Of a stretch of 64,000 nucleotides of DNA, positions 21,239-32,559 are shown piece by piece (position 1 is the stretch's first letter; every line of letters begins with the position of its first letter). This DNA comes from Puffinus mauretanicus (lineage: Eukaryota; Chordata; Aves; Procellariiformes; Procellariidae), in NCBI GenBank assembly GCA_023333565.1, contig JAJKFH010003256.1, positions 496,001 through 560,000 of the forward strand, given 5' to 3'. The translations under genes and the position numbers were made by a program. The notes under the pieces are model-generated. The model was given only the letters and a program-made list of their open reading frames with translations. It was not told the origin of the DNA and made no database searches.

Positions 21239-21311
21239 GCTGGGAGCATCTCTGCAGCCCCTCGACCCCTTCCCTCTGCCCCAGGCCAGGGGCTGCAGAG
21301 ATGCTCCCAGC
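21239..21311. repeat. Perfect 24-nt inverted repeat, hairpin-forming
   Basis: Bases 21239-21262 are the exact reverse complement of 21288-21311, separated by a 25-nt C-rich loop (21263-21287). Beyond a 2x2 mismatch the pairing resumes for 4 bp (21233-21236 with 21314-21317). A transcript from either strand would fold into a long hairpin of pre-miRNA-like size. Twenty-four matched bases at this spacing are far beyond chance, so the structure arose by inverted duplication or is maintained. I recognise no known microRNA in the arms. Confidence 0.9.
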
Positions 21312-21444
21312 CCTGCCCGTGCCACCTCTCCCCGTGGAGGTGTGGGGCCGGCTCCCACCTCCCCTCTCGCCCCAGGGGCCAGAAGCATCCCTGCGGGTGG
21401 CTTCCCCTTCCCACCCTGCCGCTCACCTCCCCAGCCCATCACGC

Positions 21445-21780
21445 AGGATTAGATGTAACAAAAACCATGTGCTTTTCTAACCTCACTGTGCAACTCATGT
21501 TTAGGGCCCTTGCTTTATCAGTTTTTATCCCGTGTAATATTCATCACACTGGTTTATTTATGGGCCCCCTCTTCGGGAAGGTATTTTTCAGGCCTGGTGA
21601 ATAAAACATAAGCCTTCGCTGCTTGTCAGAGTGAATGCGGCTCCTCTGATGTCAGCCTGAGTAACGGCCTTTAGTTTTCTCCAATGACTGCACTTTGAGA
21701 AAAATTTATTTGTATTTGGGTTCGCGTTGGTCAGGGAGATGTGAATTCTTTTCCCTTCAGAATAAATGAAACTTCAGCTC
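21445..21780. promoter_or_regulatory. Long candidate conserved element
   Basis: Over 300 bp with GTGTAATATTCATCAC, CTGGTTTATTTATGGG, GTGAATAAAACATAAG, GATGTCAGCCTGAG, CTCCAATGACTGC and AAAATTTATTTG. The final part has GTGAATTC and AATAAATGAAAC. There is no internal repetition and no coding frame. It lies about 130 bp past the 24-nt inverted repeat, but nothing links the two mechanistically. Confidence 0.45.
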
Positions 21781-23084
21781 TATGGCAAGGGGTGGGAGCG
21801 GGATGGCAGGCACGGACCCTTGGCCCCGAGGGACAGCGCAGGAGCGGGACCCCAGTGCCCACAGCCCCTCCTGGAGCCCCTCCAGCAGCCATCCGGCGGG
21901 CGGGACAGGCTGGGCAGGGCTGAAGCAGCGAGCCCGGCTCCTAGCACTGCCCCGCCACTGGAAAAGCTGCTGTCTGGAGCCCAGACCACGCTGGTCAGCT
22001 TCCCCCGTGCTGCTGCAGAGCCCAGACCCCTCCCCATGGCACCTCCGCACACAAAACTCCCCTCCTTTGGGAGCCTCCCTGGGAGCTCTGCACCCAGTGC
22101 TGGGCGCTCCCCAGGCTCAAAGAAAAAATCAAAAGGTGCAATGAGCTCCTTTCCTGTGACAGCATCTCCACCCTGGAGGCAAGAAACACACGTTGCCTCA
22201 GCCACGCTCTCAGAAACACGTGTTCAGCGTTAGAAAAGATGATTTCCTGGATTGCAGCTGCCCTGCCTGCTCCTGGCTGCAGGCAGGGACGACAGGCACA
22301 CGCTTGCGAGTGGAGCAATTAACCCTGCAAGCTGGCTGCTGCCATTCCCTGTGCTTGGGCAATGCCTCGAGTCCACAAGCGACTCCATTTACTGGCAGGT
22401 AGGCAGCGGGGTTTTGTCCCCCCTGCCACATGCCTGGGGATGGTGAATACTACCACACGCACTCCATGCCAGCAACATTTTATACCCGCTCTGCAAATAA
22501 CAAGACAAATCATGCCCAAGAAGCCATCATCTCACGCCGGCAGCACGAGCTGCTGTGGGTAGTTCGGCAGCATCAAGCGAAAGGAGGCAGAGTCCTCCTT
22601 TGCAGCAGAGTTCATCGCAAACAGTCGCAGCAAACGCCAGCAACAGGCTACAGCCTCTGCGACCTGCCAGCATCCCCGGTGTGGCAGGACCTCCTGCCCG
22701 CATTCAGCTGAGCCTCTCCCTGCTGCCCTGCCCACCCGCTCCCGTAGGGAACGCGCTTTCAAAGCATCCCACCAAGGCTGTCTCGCTGCACAGAGAAGCA
22801 ATCACCGGTGTACCTTCAAAGCCAAGGTGCCTTTACACCCTCCCACCCCTCAGCGCCACATACCCACGGACACCTCCCCTCGCAGGGACGCAGCGGTGGG
22901 CAGACACGCACGCGTGCACGCTGCCGGCACCGACGCGCATCCCTGCGCCCACACGCAGCTGAAGGCCGGTGCCGGCCCGTGCACACGTGCAGCCCCATGC
23001 AGCACGTGGCACAGCGCGGCAGAGCCAGGTGGTCGCCGCCGCACCGTGGGACAAACCCTTCCCTTCGCCGGTTGAGGAATTCCT

Positions 23085-23425
23085 GGCTGTGACCCAAAAC
23101 TCCTATTAACAAATCAAACTATAAAAACCAACAGAAGGAGCCAGGAGATTTCCCTCCATCATCTGCTAATTTATAGGGTTACTGGTGTCAGCAGTTTAAA
23201 AGAAGCAAAATTCTATCAAAGAGCCACTAAAACCCGGCGCTGTGTGCTTTAAAACAATCACAAACGTTCATCTGAAAAGACTGCTTGGGATATAATTCCT
23301 TGATGTTTAATTATTAATATTCCAGGCAAACTAGTTAAATTCTACTGAAGAGAAGGAGAAGCAATCAGAGTTAAAAATTAGCTGAAGGAGTATCATAAAT
23401 CATTCTGGGGAGTATTTTGCAGAAG
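23085..23425. promoter_or_regulatory. Strong candidate conserved element with TCF/LEF word
   Basis: About 340 bp of AT-rich, non-repetitive sequence. ATCAAAG at 23215-23221 matches the TCF/LEF core. GTTTAATTATTAATATTCC (about 23306-23324) is a dense homeodomain-type segment. CTTTAAAACAATCAC, AACTAGTTAAATTC and TTAAAAATTAGC follow. It is one of the three longest islands in the window. Confidence 0.48.
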
Positions 23426-24639
23426 TCCCACTGGAGCTGCTTGCGCCGAAAAGGAAGAGAGGGTCTGCTGTGCTCTGGGAAACTGGGAAGAGAGGAGAGG
23501 GAACCGGCTGCACGCGATGCCCCTGAGACACGGAAAGGCTACCGAGCATTTTCCAAAGCAACGCGGATCCCCACTCCCCGGACAGGCAGGGAGCGGGCGC
23601 AGGGACTAGCGCGGCGGCTCCATCTATCACAGGGGGTGGCTGCTGCTCTGACCTCCCCGCTTGGTCTCGGCAGCAGCTCTCCCGCTCCGTCGCGCTCCGC
23701 CATCAGCAGCCCGGCGCACGCCGCGGCTTTGCTCAGTCTATACGCTGACTCGTTTGTCAATACATCTCTCTGACGCTGATTGATGCGCCTCATCGCCCTC
23801 AGTACCAGATAAGCTCCTCTTAACACAGGCGTTTCTGTAGCCCGTAATATTTGGAGACATCCCGCTGGCCTTCCAGACCCCACCTGCCCCCTTCTCCCTG
23901 CCCGCTCAGCACCCCCAAACCCAGCGCGTGGGATCCAGGGGCTCGTCATGACACAAAGCCAAAGCCAGCGCCTGGTGTCCAAAAGCAGATCTTGGGGTGA
24001 TGCCCAAAACTCCTGCCCATGCTCTGAACAAAGCCCCCCACCTTCCCTCCGCAGGGTCAGCCCCAGCCCTGGCACCACCACACACCACCGCCATGCCCGT
24101 ACGTCCTGATGCGGCCGCCCCGCTCCTCCTCCCCTCCACCAGCACCATTCCTGCCACAGGCTCCTCAGATGGGGCCCTGCACCACCTCTGTTACCTGGGG
24201 GGGATCCAACAGCCCTGGTACCGGTGGTACCGGTGGTCAACCCACCTGCCGCCTCCTAACCAGTCCCCAGCTCACTCACAGCCTCTGCCAGGCACCCCCC
24301 TCCCCTCTCCGGAGCAGACCAAGCCCCCAGCCCCGCAGGCAGTGCAGCACCTGCTGCCTGTACAGATTCTGGGTTCAAATCCATGCTTTTCTACCTTTTT
24401 TTCAGCTTCCAATTTCTTTTCCAATATGGTTTCAGAAATCTCTCCAAATCCCCTCGATGCAGCTCGGGGGGGAAGACAACAGCCAGCTCTGCTGAGCCAA
24501 CCTCCTGCATCTTACTGGGTTCACAGGAACCACATACTGGGGCCTCCCGGTTCCCGGACCACGCACTACAGTTTTCTTCCCTCTCTCCTCTCCTATCTTT
24601 GCAGTTTTGTTTTACTTATCTAGCAGAAAATGAGAGAAG

Positions 24640-24865
24640 CCAAGGCTTCTTGCTGCTTCATCTTGATTCAGTCAGTTTTATATCTCACAAATGCATATGC
24701 AGATTTCTCTTTATTTGTTCATTAAGACTTCAATAAAAATGTTATAAAAATGCCCTTTTTTGTTAATTGCAATTTCTGTTTTAATATGCAAGTTGTGCCG
24801 GCTCTCCTCAGAGGCTCCCCAAGCCTCTCTGTAAATAATACAGCCGCCCCAGCCTAACGTGCACT
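24640..24865. promoter_or_regulatory. Candidate non-coding island, T-rich
   Basis: T-rich forward strand: TCAGTTTTATATCTC, CAAATGCATATGCAG, TTTATTTGTTCATTAAG, a TATAAAAATG word and GTTAATTGCAATTTC. A polyadenylation-like AATAAA (in TTCAATAAAAATG, about 24730) is present but follows no coding sequence. It borders the CpG-rich block that starts near 24.88 kb. Confidence 0.38.
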
Positions 24866-24879
24866 GCCTACCGCGTATT

Positions 24880-25240
24880 TACACGGCTATCAGAGCCCAG
24901 CCGGGGCAGCGGCCGCGGCACCTCCTCCAGACCAGCTTCTCCTCCGCCACCGCCAGCGTGGGGTGTTTGGCAAAGAGCTCCCGCCACCGCGCTCGCCGGA
25001 GGCATCGCCGCCTGGCAATGCACCCCCCGCGGGGCACCGCAAGCCCCGAGCAGCAGGGCAGGACCGGCTGCTCAGAGAGACCCCCCCAGCATCCCGGTCC
25101 AGCCCCGCGGGATCCCCGGCGTGGCAGGCAGCAGCGCAGCCTCCCGAAGCAGCCTCGGCTGGCAGAGCGCAGAAAGCACCGCTGGAAGGTGCTGCGGGCG
25201 CCGGATCAGGCCAGGAACGAGCTCTGCTGAGGCTGCGAAT
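24880..25240. other. CpG-rich block, possible small CpG island
   Basis: CpG dinucleotides are visibly frequent (GCGGCCGCGGC, CACCGCGCTCGCCGG, CCCCGCGGGGC). A C-rich tract runs near 25080. CpG retention suggests an unmethylated segment, and such segments often mark promoters. There is no TATA-like word, no clear first exon and no coding start I would trust. It could simply be very GC-rich microchromosomal background. Confidence 0.3.
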
Positions 25241-25414
25241 GCTCCGCTGCACCCGGGGTCACCCAGCGAGGGGCAAGGAAGATTTCCAGCCTGCGTGGAT
25301 GCCACCTGGGAGGCCGGTGCTGTGTTTCCAAGGGCCCAACCCGCCCGCAGGGACTCTGCTGAAGCCTGGGAAGACGCCAGGGATGCAGACAGCCCGTTTA
25401 TCTCCAGGTTGCTA

Positions 25415-25675
25415 CAAGGCTTTATAGATTGCGGTGCCACCATTCAGCGATTCCCAACACTTTAAAAGGCCCTATTATCACTTGCCTGTGTCTTTGTGCA
25501 ACGCAAGTCATTTCGCTCTGATGTTTCCCATATTGAGTGTCTGCCTCAGGCTGAAATTTTGAGGGAAGTTTTAGCAAGAACGGTTCAAACATTTCCGAGA
25601 ACAAGGCTGTGGAAAAATGCTGTTTTGACACATTCAAAAAAAAAAGTGTTCTACAACTCTAACACTCGGAAACCT
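25415..25675. other. AT-rich block, island or old unidentified repeat
   Basis: Includes TATTATCACTTGCC, GTGCAACGCAAGTC, CTGAAATTTTGAGGG, AAGAACGGTTCAAAC, CATTTCCGAGAACAAGG and a run of ten A near 25640. The central part reads like a decayed dispersed element of the kind common in reptile genomes, but I cannot name the family. If it is not a repeat, it would count with the candidate regulatory islands. Confidence 0.3.
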
Positions 25676-26214
25676 CCCCACCTTCCTGTGGCCGGCGAGC
25701 AGCCCGGAGCAGGGCAGGAGGCAGCGGGTGCCCACGGGTCCCGCACTCCACCAAGCCCCTGCCGGCCCGAAGCTCCGGCGCTACGCACCCCCACGCAGAC
25801 AGCGGCCATTGCTTCTCCTGCGCTCCTCCCCATAAAGTTAGGGAGTAAGTCAAGAAAATACTGAAGCTGCGAAGTGCCAGGGCACGGCCCAGCCCCTGCG
25901 CTCCCACCTCCCCAGCCCCTCTGAGCGAGAGGGTCCGATCCCGCAGCAGGGCAGCCGATTACACATCGCATCCCTTCTGGTACATACAAAGCGCGCAGTG
26001 CACCAGCACTCCCCCCACCCCCGTTTTTACCAAACGCTGGGCTGCGCGGCACATGGCCAGCTTACCCCGAGCCAGACCTGCCACAGAGGTGGCAGAGCCG
26101 GGGCTGGGCAGCCTCCGTGGCTGGGACATCCCCAGGGAGCAGAGATCGGCTCCCCAGCTGCCCGACGCTGTTTACACCCGACCCAAGGTGGCAGAGCCCG
26201 GCAGAGGGGCTGGG

Positions 26215-26610
26215 AACACGCCGCTTGTGCTTAAGTAACACAAGTGCCCCTCAATAGCAACCTATGAGAAGCAAATGAAATAAGAAGGGGCATGGCCATC
26301 AAACACAGGAAAATGAAGCTGTTAGAGACTCAAACTCATTAAATGGCTGTGATAACACTTTATTTTAATGGTACATTTAATTCATACTTAATTCCAGGGG
26401 AGCTCCGAGAGAAGCCCCTATGGCACCCACACGAAGAACAGATAAATGGGTTGTACTTAGTGCTGAGACAATGAGCACCCAACCGACAACTCCAGCACGG
26501 TCACACATGAGAAATGTGTTAACAGAAAATATATCCTGTGACGTGTATCACCGGCACATTTGATAACACATCCTCAAGAAACAGATTCAAAGGGACAGAT
26601 AGCTCTTCGG
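26215..26610. promoter_or_regulatory. Long candidate conserved element with GATA words
   Basis: Nearly 400 bp. TGTGATAACAC (26348-26358) and TTTGATAACAC (about 26559-26569) share TGATAACAC, a GATA-type core repeated 210 bp apart. Between them lie CTTTATTTTAATGG, TACATTTAATTCATAC and TTAATTCC. The right half is only mildly AT-rich. A single-copy regulatory element is the best reading, with GATA input inferred. Confidence 0.42.
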
Positions 26611-26879
26611 TGCCCTGACCATGGGGATTAGCAGGTACACACAGGGTCTACGCCTGCAATTTCTACCTGCTCTCAGGCCTGCAAAATTCACAAGTGCGAG
26701 GAGGAGCAGGAAAGCGGGGGGGCACGAAGGGACCACAGGCTGGAGCAGCAGCAGCAACGCGTCAGCAGAGCGGGTGCTCGCTTGCAAAAGAAGAATTCAG
26801 TAACTGGCAGCCAGAAACTCCAACTTCTGGAGTGAAAACAGCTCCTGCCAGCGCTGCTGCAGCAGCAAAACGCAGCAAA

Positions 26880-27310
26880 ATGAACCCAGGAATTAGCTTG
26901 GCGTAACTACCTCTAACAGCCTACCAGTCAGCAGTAAAATCAACTTTCTGGTTGCTAATTCTGGATGATTGAACTGCGCAAAGCTTAAGATTTCTTTATG
27001 CCATCGTTTTTCACTCTAAAAAAATTCAAGAAAACGTTGGGCTCTCGTGGCAAATGCCTGTTTTGGAAGCAAGCTGCTCTTGTATATCATATTGTTCTGG
27101 TACCGCATCACAATCTATCAAAGTCGGAGTCCCCAGAGCAAGAGAAATCAAAACATCATGAATAAAGTGCAACTTTAAAACTCCAGTAGTCTGACAGTGT
27201 TAGACTAAGCCTCCTAACATGCAGCGTTGTATTGATGCTTTCCCCTAATAAAGTCAATGCTGGCCTAGCTTCACTGCCTACAGCGCATTTGCTCAATTAG
27301 AGGAGAACAA
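26880..27310. promoter_or_regulatory. Longest AT-rich island of the window
   Basis: About 430 bp with almost no GC-rich interruption. Words include GTTGCTAATTCTGG, GATTTCTTTATGCC, TGTATATCATATTG, CTATCAAAG (about 27114-27122, TCF/LEF core), CATGAATAAAG, TTGTATTGATGC and GCTCAATTAGAGG. There is no tandem unit, no terminal poly-A, no target duplication and no coding frame, so a retroposon is unlikely. Length and motif variety make it the leading enhancer candidate. Confidence 0.5.
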
Positions 27311-30300
27311 ATAAGGCAATAAGCCAAGATGGAAGTGGTAAACACTGCACCGAGCTCGCAGGGGCTGCTGCACCCAAACCGCGGGCAGCTGCAGGTGCCT
27401 GTTTTGAACCTGCTCTCTGCCGGCACGCTGCCGGCCCTGGGGCTGGGATGAGGGATGTCCGCGCCTCTCCCCTTGATCCTCCTGCCCTGATGCTGCTGGG
27501 TCTGCGGGGCCCAGCACCCCCCCGAGCGGGTGCAGCACCCACCATGGGACCCTGCAGCTCAGGGCAAGGATGATGCCGTGGTACGTTATCCAGACGTGGC
27601 ATCGGCTCTGAAGCTGCTTCAGGACCTCCCCCTCCCCAAATCGGGGCCACCGCTCTTCAGGACGGGGATGCAAACCCATGCAAACGCAGCACAGGTTTTC
27701 ACTGCTGTACCTCCCGGCCTTGCAGAAACACCCGAGTCCTGTTTGCACACAAGCCCCTAGCGCTGCTTTTAAAGGCGGTGCGTACAGCGCTCAGCTCCCT
27801 TGCGCTGCCAGAGCCCCTGTGCCGGGGGCTCACCGGCGTTCCCAGCACCCCATGCAGCAGCACGCCCCGGGTCTCCCTGGGGCCGTCCCACCGCATGGGC
27901 TCACCGCGTCCCCCCACAGCGGGTGGATCACTCTGATCCTCCCCGACGTCTCCAGCGAGCAGAGGCACCCTGGCTGCTGCAGGCAGTGGTGTTTTCTTGC
28001 CCTCGCATGGTGCCTCTGGCTCTTGGTTAGCATTTTAAAGGCAACTAGAACAGCCTGAGCCGTGAGATTTGCAAGCTCTGGCTCAAGCAGCCAGGCAGCA
28101 CAGGAGGGTCATGCTGTCACACCTCTGCCGCTGCTCAAGACGTCCACTTCAGTGCAGGGGCCGGAGGAGAGCCCCGGGGAACCGAGTGAGAGGGAAGAGG
28201 TAGATAAATACCCGATTCACCTGCGCAGCCCTGGGGAGACAGGCAGGGCACCCATTTCACAGGTGGAAACATATGCTGCAGCATCATGAGCCACCAAGGA
28301 TGCCCAGGCTGCAAGCTGGCTGAGCGGCCGGCCCCACTGGGAAGGCACCGAGGGGCCCCCGGGACCCCCCACCTCCCAATCTGCCCAGTACACCCTGGAG
28401 CTGCCAGAGCGGGGCTCAGCCCTGCCACCTCCCACAGCCAAAACCGAGCATCCCCCAGTGGGTCCCTGTCCTCCCACTGCCATCTGCGCCGGCACCGAGC
28501 GCTGCCATTTGGAGCGCAGGACAGAGGTACCCGAAGCAAAACTGCCCCTGCCACGAAGGGCGAGTGGGAGAGCCGGGCAGCGTGGGGCAGCCGAGCTCGG
28601 TGCAGTTAACTGGCTGGAGCCGGGCCGGTCAACGTGGAAAACAGCAGGAAATATGGGCACAGGTAGCAGGAGCTGCAGCAGGTCTGGGGGAGCCAGGCAG
28701 ACGGCAATGCAAGAGGGGGGAACAGAGACAAAGACCAAGGCAAAAGGAATGACAAAGGGCGGAGAGGAGGGGGGCCATGGGCAGGACTGGCCACCTCACG
28801 CTCTGGACCAGGAAACGCGATTTACACCAGCCCTGTGCTCACTCCCTGGCCCGTCTCCATGTGCGAAGGGCGAGGGCTGCAAGGCTCTGCCAGCCCTCCT
28901 GGGGAAGGAGACCTTCGCTGCCCAGGAGCAACCGGCAAAGGCCCTGCGGCCGCCCCGCCAGCCCGGGGCACCAGCGCAGAGCTCTGCCAGGTGCCACGGA
29001 CGGCCCATCAGCACAGAGAGCACAGGAATTAAAAAGCCTCCTGCGTGGCCAAGTCCATCACCTCTCAGAGCGGCTCTTCTGGGCTGGCAAGTGGAAGAGC
29101 AAGGCTGTAATAGAACATCTCCCCACGGCTCCATCCAGTCTACGAAGAATTAGATCAGAGCAGCCCAAATCCCCTGGTGCCAAGCACTCCCAGCCTCACC
29201 GCCGGTGCTGAGCCCAGGGAGAGGCACGGGCAGGGTGCGCAGGCAGCTCATGGCACCGCGGGCTTTGCCAACACCAAGACCTTGGAGACCTCCCCTCGCC
29301 GAGGGTGGCATTGAGTGCTGCGGGAGCTGGCATGCTCCCAGCGAGGTTGGCGTGAACCCAGGTAGGGAAAGGACAGGGCTCGGCTCAGCGGGTGCCCTGC
29401 ATCGAACCGTCCTGCGACTCTGAGCAGAGTCAGGACCCAGCCCTGCCAGCAGCACCGCCTGCTGCGCTACAAAGGCAGAAGGGCCCCAGCCAGAGCCCAG
29501 CCCCGGCGAGCCGCAGCGTCGGCCGAGTCCCAGACTCCTCACCCACACCGGGCTCCCGCTGCCAGGGCTGAATGGTGTGCGATGCCGTGGCCGCAGCACA
29601 CAGACCTCCCGCGATTCCCCATAGCCCCCTTCTCACTGCGAGGGCCTTTCTCCGCTCCCATCTGAGGAGGCACACAGGCATTTTTTTTTGCACGTTTTAA
29701 AGCTCTGTCACATCCCACTGAGCTCCTCTCTCACCACCAGCTCTAAATCCACCACCCCGACTGTGGGATTTCCACCCAGCCACCACCCCCGCCAGCACAG
29801 CGGGGAGGGATTACGGCACCTCAGCTCAGCAGCAGCGATAATCCTCTGCCTTATCAGTGCGGGGAGCAGCCGGTGAGAAGGACGGCTGGAGCTTGTGGGG
29901 ACCCCGATGCCAGCGCTGCCCGCCCCGGCTCCCAGCAGCGGGAGGGAGCTCCTGCCCGGCCGGAGGGTGCTGATCCCGCGGCAAACCTGCTCTGGCCACT
30001 GCACCAAAGCCAGCCACCAGCGAAGACTTTTCAAACAATGGCAGCCCTGTAGGTCAGGGCTTTACCCCCAGGAGATCTGGGCTGGCGGGGCGAGGGGACC
30101 GAGCAGGTGCTGAGCTGCCTTCTGCATTGATGCAATTAGTTAAAGCAGTTAAACCACAACTCAAAGCCAGTGCTCAATGAGTAGTGTTTGCTACAACAGA
30201 CCCTCCTCGCCTCTGTGTTCCCGTCGCGCCTGTCAGGCACTCGCACTCTCCTTACTTCTCTTCCCCTCTGCCCCCCCAGCACGTCTCATCCCTCTGCTGT

Positions 30301-30354
30301 CCTGCAAAGCCCCCCGCCTACCCTGCCCTATTGCTGGGAACACGCAGGGCACCA

Positions 30355-30540
30355 GTACAGCAGAAGGATTTAATTGCATGTCAAAATTAAATCTCTTTTG
30401 ATGAAGAACAATTCAACTACGGCTCTGCCTAATCAAATTAACAAAGTCTTTTTTGATTTTCAATTATCTTCTTCACTGGAACACTTTATCCGGTGCTCCT
30501 GCGATACAGCTGACAAGCCCCGACTAACAATTGAGGTGTT
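30355..30540. promoter_or_regulatory. Candidate conserved non-coding island
   Basis: Contains GATTTAATTGCATGTC, AAAATTAAATCTC, TGATGAAGAACAATTC, CCTAATCAAATTAAC and TTTCAATTATC. Five TAAT or ATTA cores fall within about 110 bp. The block ends near CAATTGAGG at 30535. Strong homeodomain-type content and sharp edges put it among the better islands of this part. Confidence 0.43.
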
Positions 30541-30884
30541 TTGCAGTGTTTCAGCAAGGCAGGGTGACCACGGGAGCCCTCCTCCGCCTGCCCCCCCCCA
30601 CCAAGCCAGGAAACAACTGGAGCAAACGCGCAAGTAGCGCCCGCAGCCCCTCACTGCAGCATGGCTGGACCCCCGCCTCCACGCTGGGGATGGACCAGCT
30701 CCTCTCCTCATCGGGATGCTGCCACAACAGGCCTGGGGGAAGGGCTGCATCAGTACCATCCCACCCGCAGCACCCATACTAGTGCTGCTGTAACACCCTC
30801 TCAGAGACCAGAAGGGCTGACAGCCTGAAACACCCTCACCGTCACCCCAAACCAGGAGCCCGGAGCCCTGGGGACAGCCAGCAG

Positions 30885-30908
30885 CGAGGCCAGCCCCGAG
30901 GCCAGCCC
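30885..30908. repeat. 12-bp tandem duplication
   Basis: CGAGGCCAGCCC occurs twice in direct succession without mismatch. Two copies of 12 bp can arise by a single slippage event. It is listed because four other short arrays in this window share the 12-bp period. Confidence 0.75.
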
Positions 30909-31772
30909 CGCCACACCATGCTCTGCCGGCAGCAGCAGGGAGAGGGGACCTGAGGGGGCCCACCCACGAGCTGGGGGAGCCGCAGCACCCTCCCTCAGGA
31001 GGAAACCGTGCAGACGCAAGCACCTGGTGCCTCTTCGGCAGCACCCGTCGCTGCCCGCCTCCCCAGGGCGCCCAGACCCGCAGTGCCCGTGTGCTCCCCA
31101 GCCCGCTGGAGCGTGCCAGCCCCCGAGCTGCAGCGGCAGGGCTGGAGCCCACCAAAGGGAGCCCAGCAGGACGGAGACTCGTCCTGCCAGGGCCCTGCAT
31201 TCACCGCTGGCCAATTATCACTCAGGCATCACACTTAAAGGTCACTTAAGGAAGAGAATTGACCTGTGTGAAAATGTTAATAGAGAGGCTGGTGCATCCA
31301 TTACAGGGTGCAGAGCGCCTGCCTGAACCTGGCAGAGGATGCAGCAGTGCCCGCAGTGCGGACCACTGGTGCTGACCGTCCTGCCTGCGCCCAGAAGGTG
31401 CCTGAACCGCGACTCCAAGGGGAGCAGCCAGGCGGGGGGCGAGGAGAGGCAGGAGATGCGCTAGCCTGTCAGACCACAGAGGTGGGCAGCATGCCTGGCA
31501 GAGGACAGGCAGATCCTGACAATTTGCAGGCAGCAGACAAGCACTGAGGCTGCCCCGAGCTGCCCAGCTCTGGAGCGTGCGAGCCCTGGTGCCTCGAGGG
31601 ATGGCTCCATCCCCTTCCCCTCCTACCAGGGACATCAGTTACCTGGTGAGGATGGAACTCCCTGTGCTCCCCCTCCTGACAGACCCCAGGGACCTGCAGG
31701 AGATAACAGATGGGACCAGCCCCAGCACCCCAGAAAGGGGCACATCCTGCACTCTGGCCAGTGCCAGCTCAC

Positions 31773-31844
31773 CTGAGCACCCCCACGCCAGCGGGGCTGT
31801 GCACGCACACCACGGGCCCTGGAGGAGCTTTGAGCTCCCTGCAG
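31773..31844 (-). other. Candidate 72-nt exon (reverse strand), unproven
   Basis: On the reverse strand a pyrimidine-rich acceptor, TTAATGTCTCTCTCCAG, ends at 31845. A good donor, CTCAG|GTGAGC, starts at 31772, enclosing exactly 72 nt. One frame is open throughout (it would read LQGAQSSSRARG...), but the composition is filler-like and no protein family is suggested. Pseudo-exons with splice signals this good are common in introns, so this is a lead, not a call. Confidence 0.15.
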
Positions 31845-31849
31845 CTGGA

Positions 31850-31985
31850 GAGAGACATTAAGCTGTGATGGCAGGACAAAATGTATTAGAAGATGCTAAT
31901 TTAATTAAAAGAACACAACAATGGCTAAATTAGCAAGTGAAGGAGAACACCTATCTATAATAAGGGCACAAATACAAGAGCAGAG
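31850..31985. promoter_or_regulatory. Candidate conserved non-coding island
   Basis: AT-rich with GACATTAAGCTGTG, AAATGTATTAGAAG, GCTAATTTAATTAAAAG and GGCTAAATTAGC, then ATCTATAATAAGGG. GGCTAAATTAGC is nearly palindromic around its centre. It adjoins the acceptor side of the candidate reverse-strand exon, so if that exon is real the island would be intronic. Confidence 0.4.
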
Positions 31986-32559
31986 GGATGCAGCAAGGCC
32001 CCATGGCAGAGGCACAGGCTGCGCTTCCCCACCGCATGGTTTGAAGGACCATCTCACCTCCCCGTCCGGCTGCAGATGCTCGGTGCACGCAGGCAAGCGC
32101 ACAAGACTCTTACCCCGGATTATCCTCCAACTTGCAGCCTTCTCCCTGCCACTGCAGGCATGCTGGGTAGCCTCCAGCAATTCCTCCTCCTCCCTAGCAC
32201 CGTTTCTGCTCCCAAACACAGGCTACAGCATCTAATCCTACTGCAAGGTCTCTAGGGCAGGGAATGGGTTTTTATTGGTACCTTCCACTGTGTTTAAACA
32301 GCAACTGAGCAGAGATCTGCCTTCTCCCCGCAATGCCGGGGGAGCACGGCCCGAGCTGCTGTGAGTGGGGGAAGGGGGGAGCCCCTTCAGCAGCTCCCGC
32401 AGCCCGTCCCCAGTGAGCTTCCCTGGCAGCTGCCCGGAGCGAGCTCCATCCTGCAGCACTTGCAGAGGGTTGAGCGTAGCTTTATTGCCTTTTTCGCTTT
32501 ATTAAGCTGTTTTCAAGGGAAACCATCTTAATTTGTATTGATCTCCGGTTGAGCAGTGC

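Larger units (their letters stand above)
21312..24900. other. Gene-free DNA (region overview)
   Basis: Islands at about 21445-21780, 23085-23425, 23715-23860 (weak) and 24640-24865 are separated by GC-rich stretches (21781-23084, 23426-23714 and 23861-24639) with no gene. A 9-bp unit, GGTACCGGT, occurs twice side by side near 24220. Around 22440-22530 the sequence is mildly AT-leaning without sharp edges. 22880-23060 is rich in CpG and CACGTG-like words but has no other promoter feature. Confidence 0.62.
24901..30100. other. Gene-free DNA (region overview)
   Basis: After the CpG-rich block come islands at 25415-25675, 26215-26610 and 26880-27310. 25676-26214 and 27311-30100 are GC-rich and featureless: nearly 2.8 kb without an island, the longest such gap in the middle of the window. 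Forward frames at 28458-29153 (231 codons) and reverse ones over the same DNA are compositional. No RNA gene or transposon is recognisable. Confidence 0.62.

Noticed and set aside
24720..24760. AATAAA as a polyadenylation signal of a gene
   Set aside because: No coding exon precedes it on the forward strand and the word is common in AT-rich islands.
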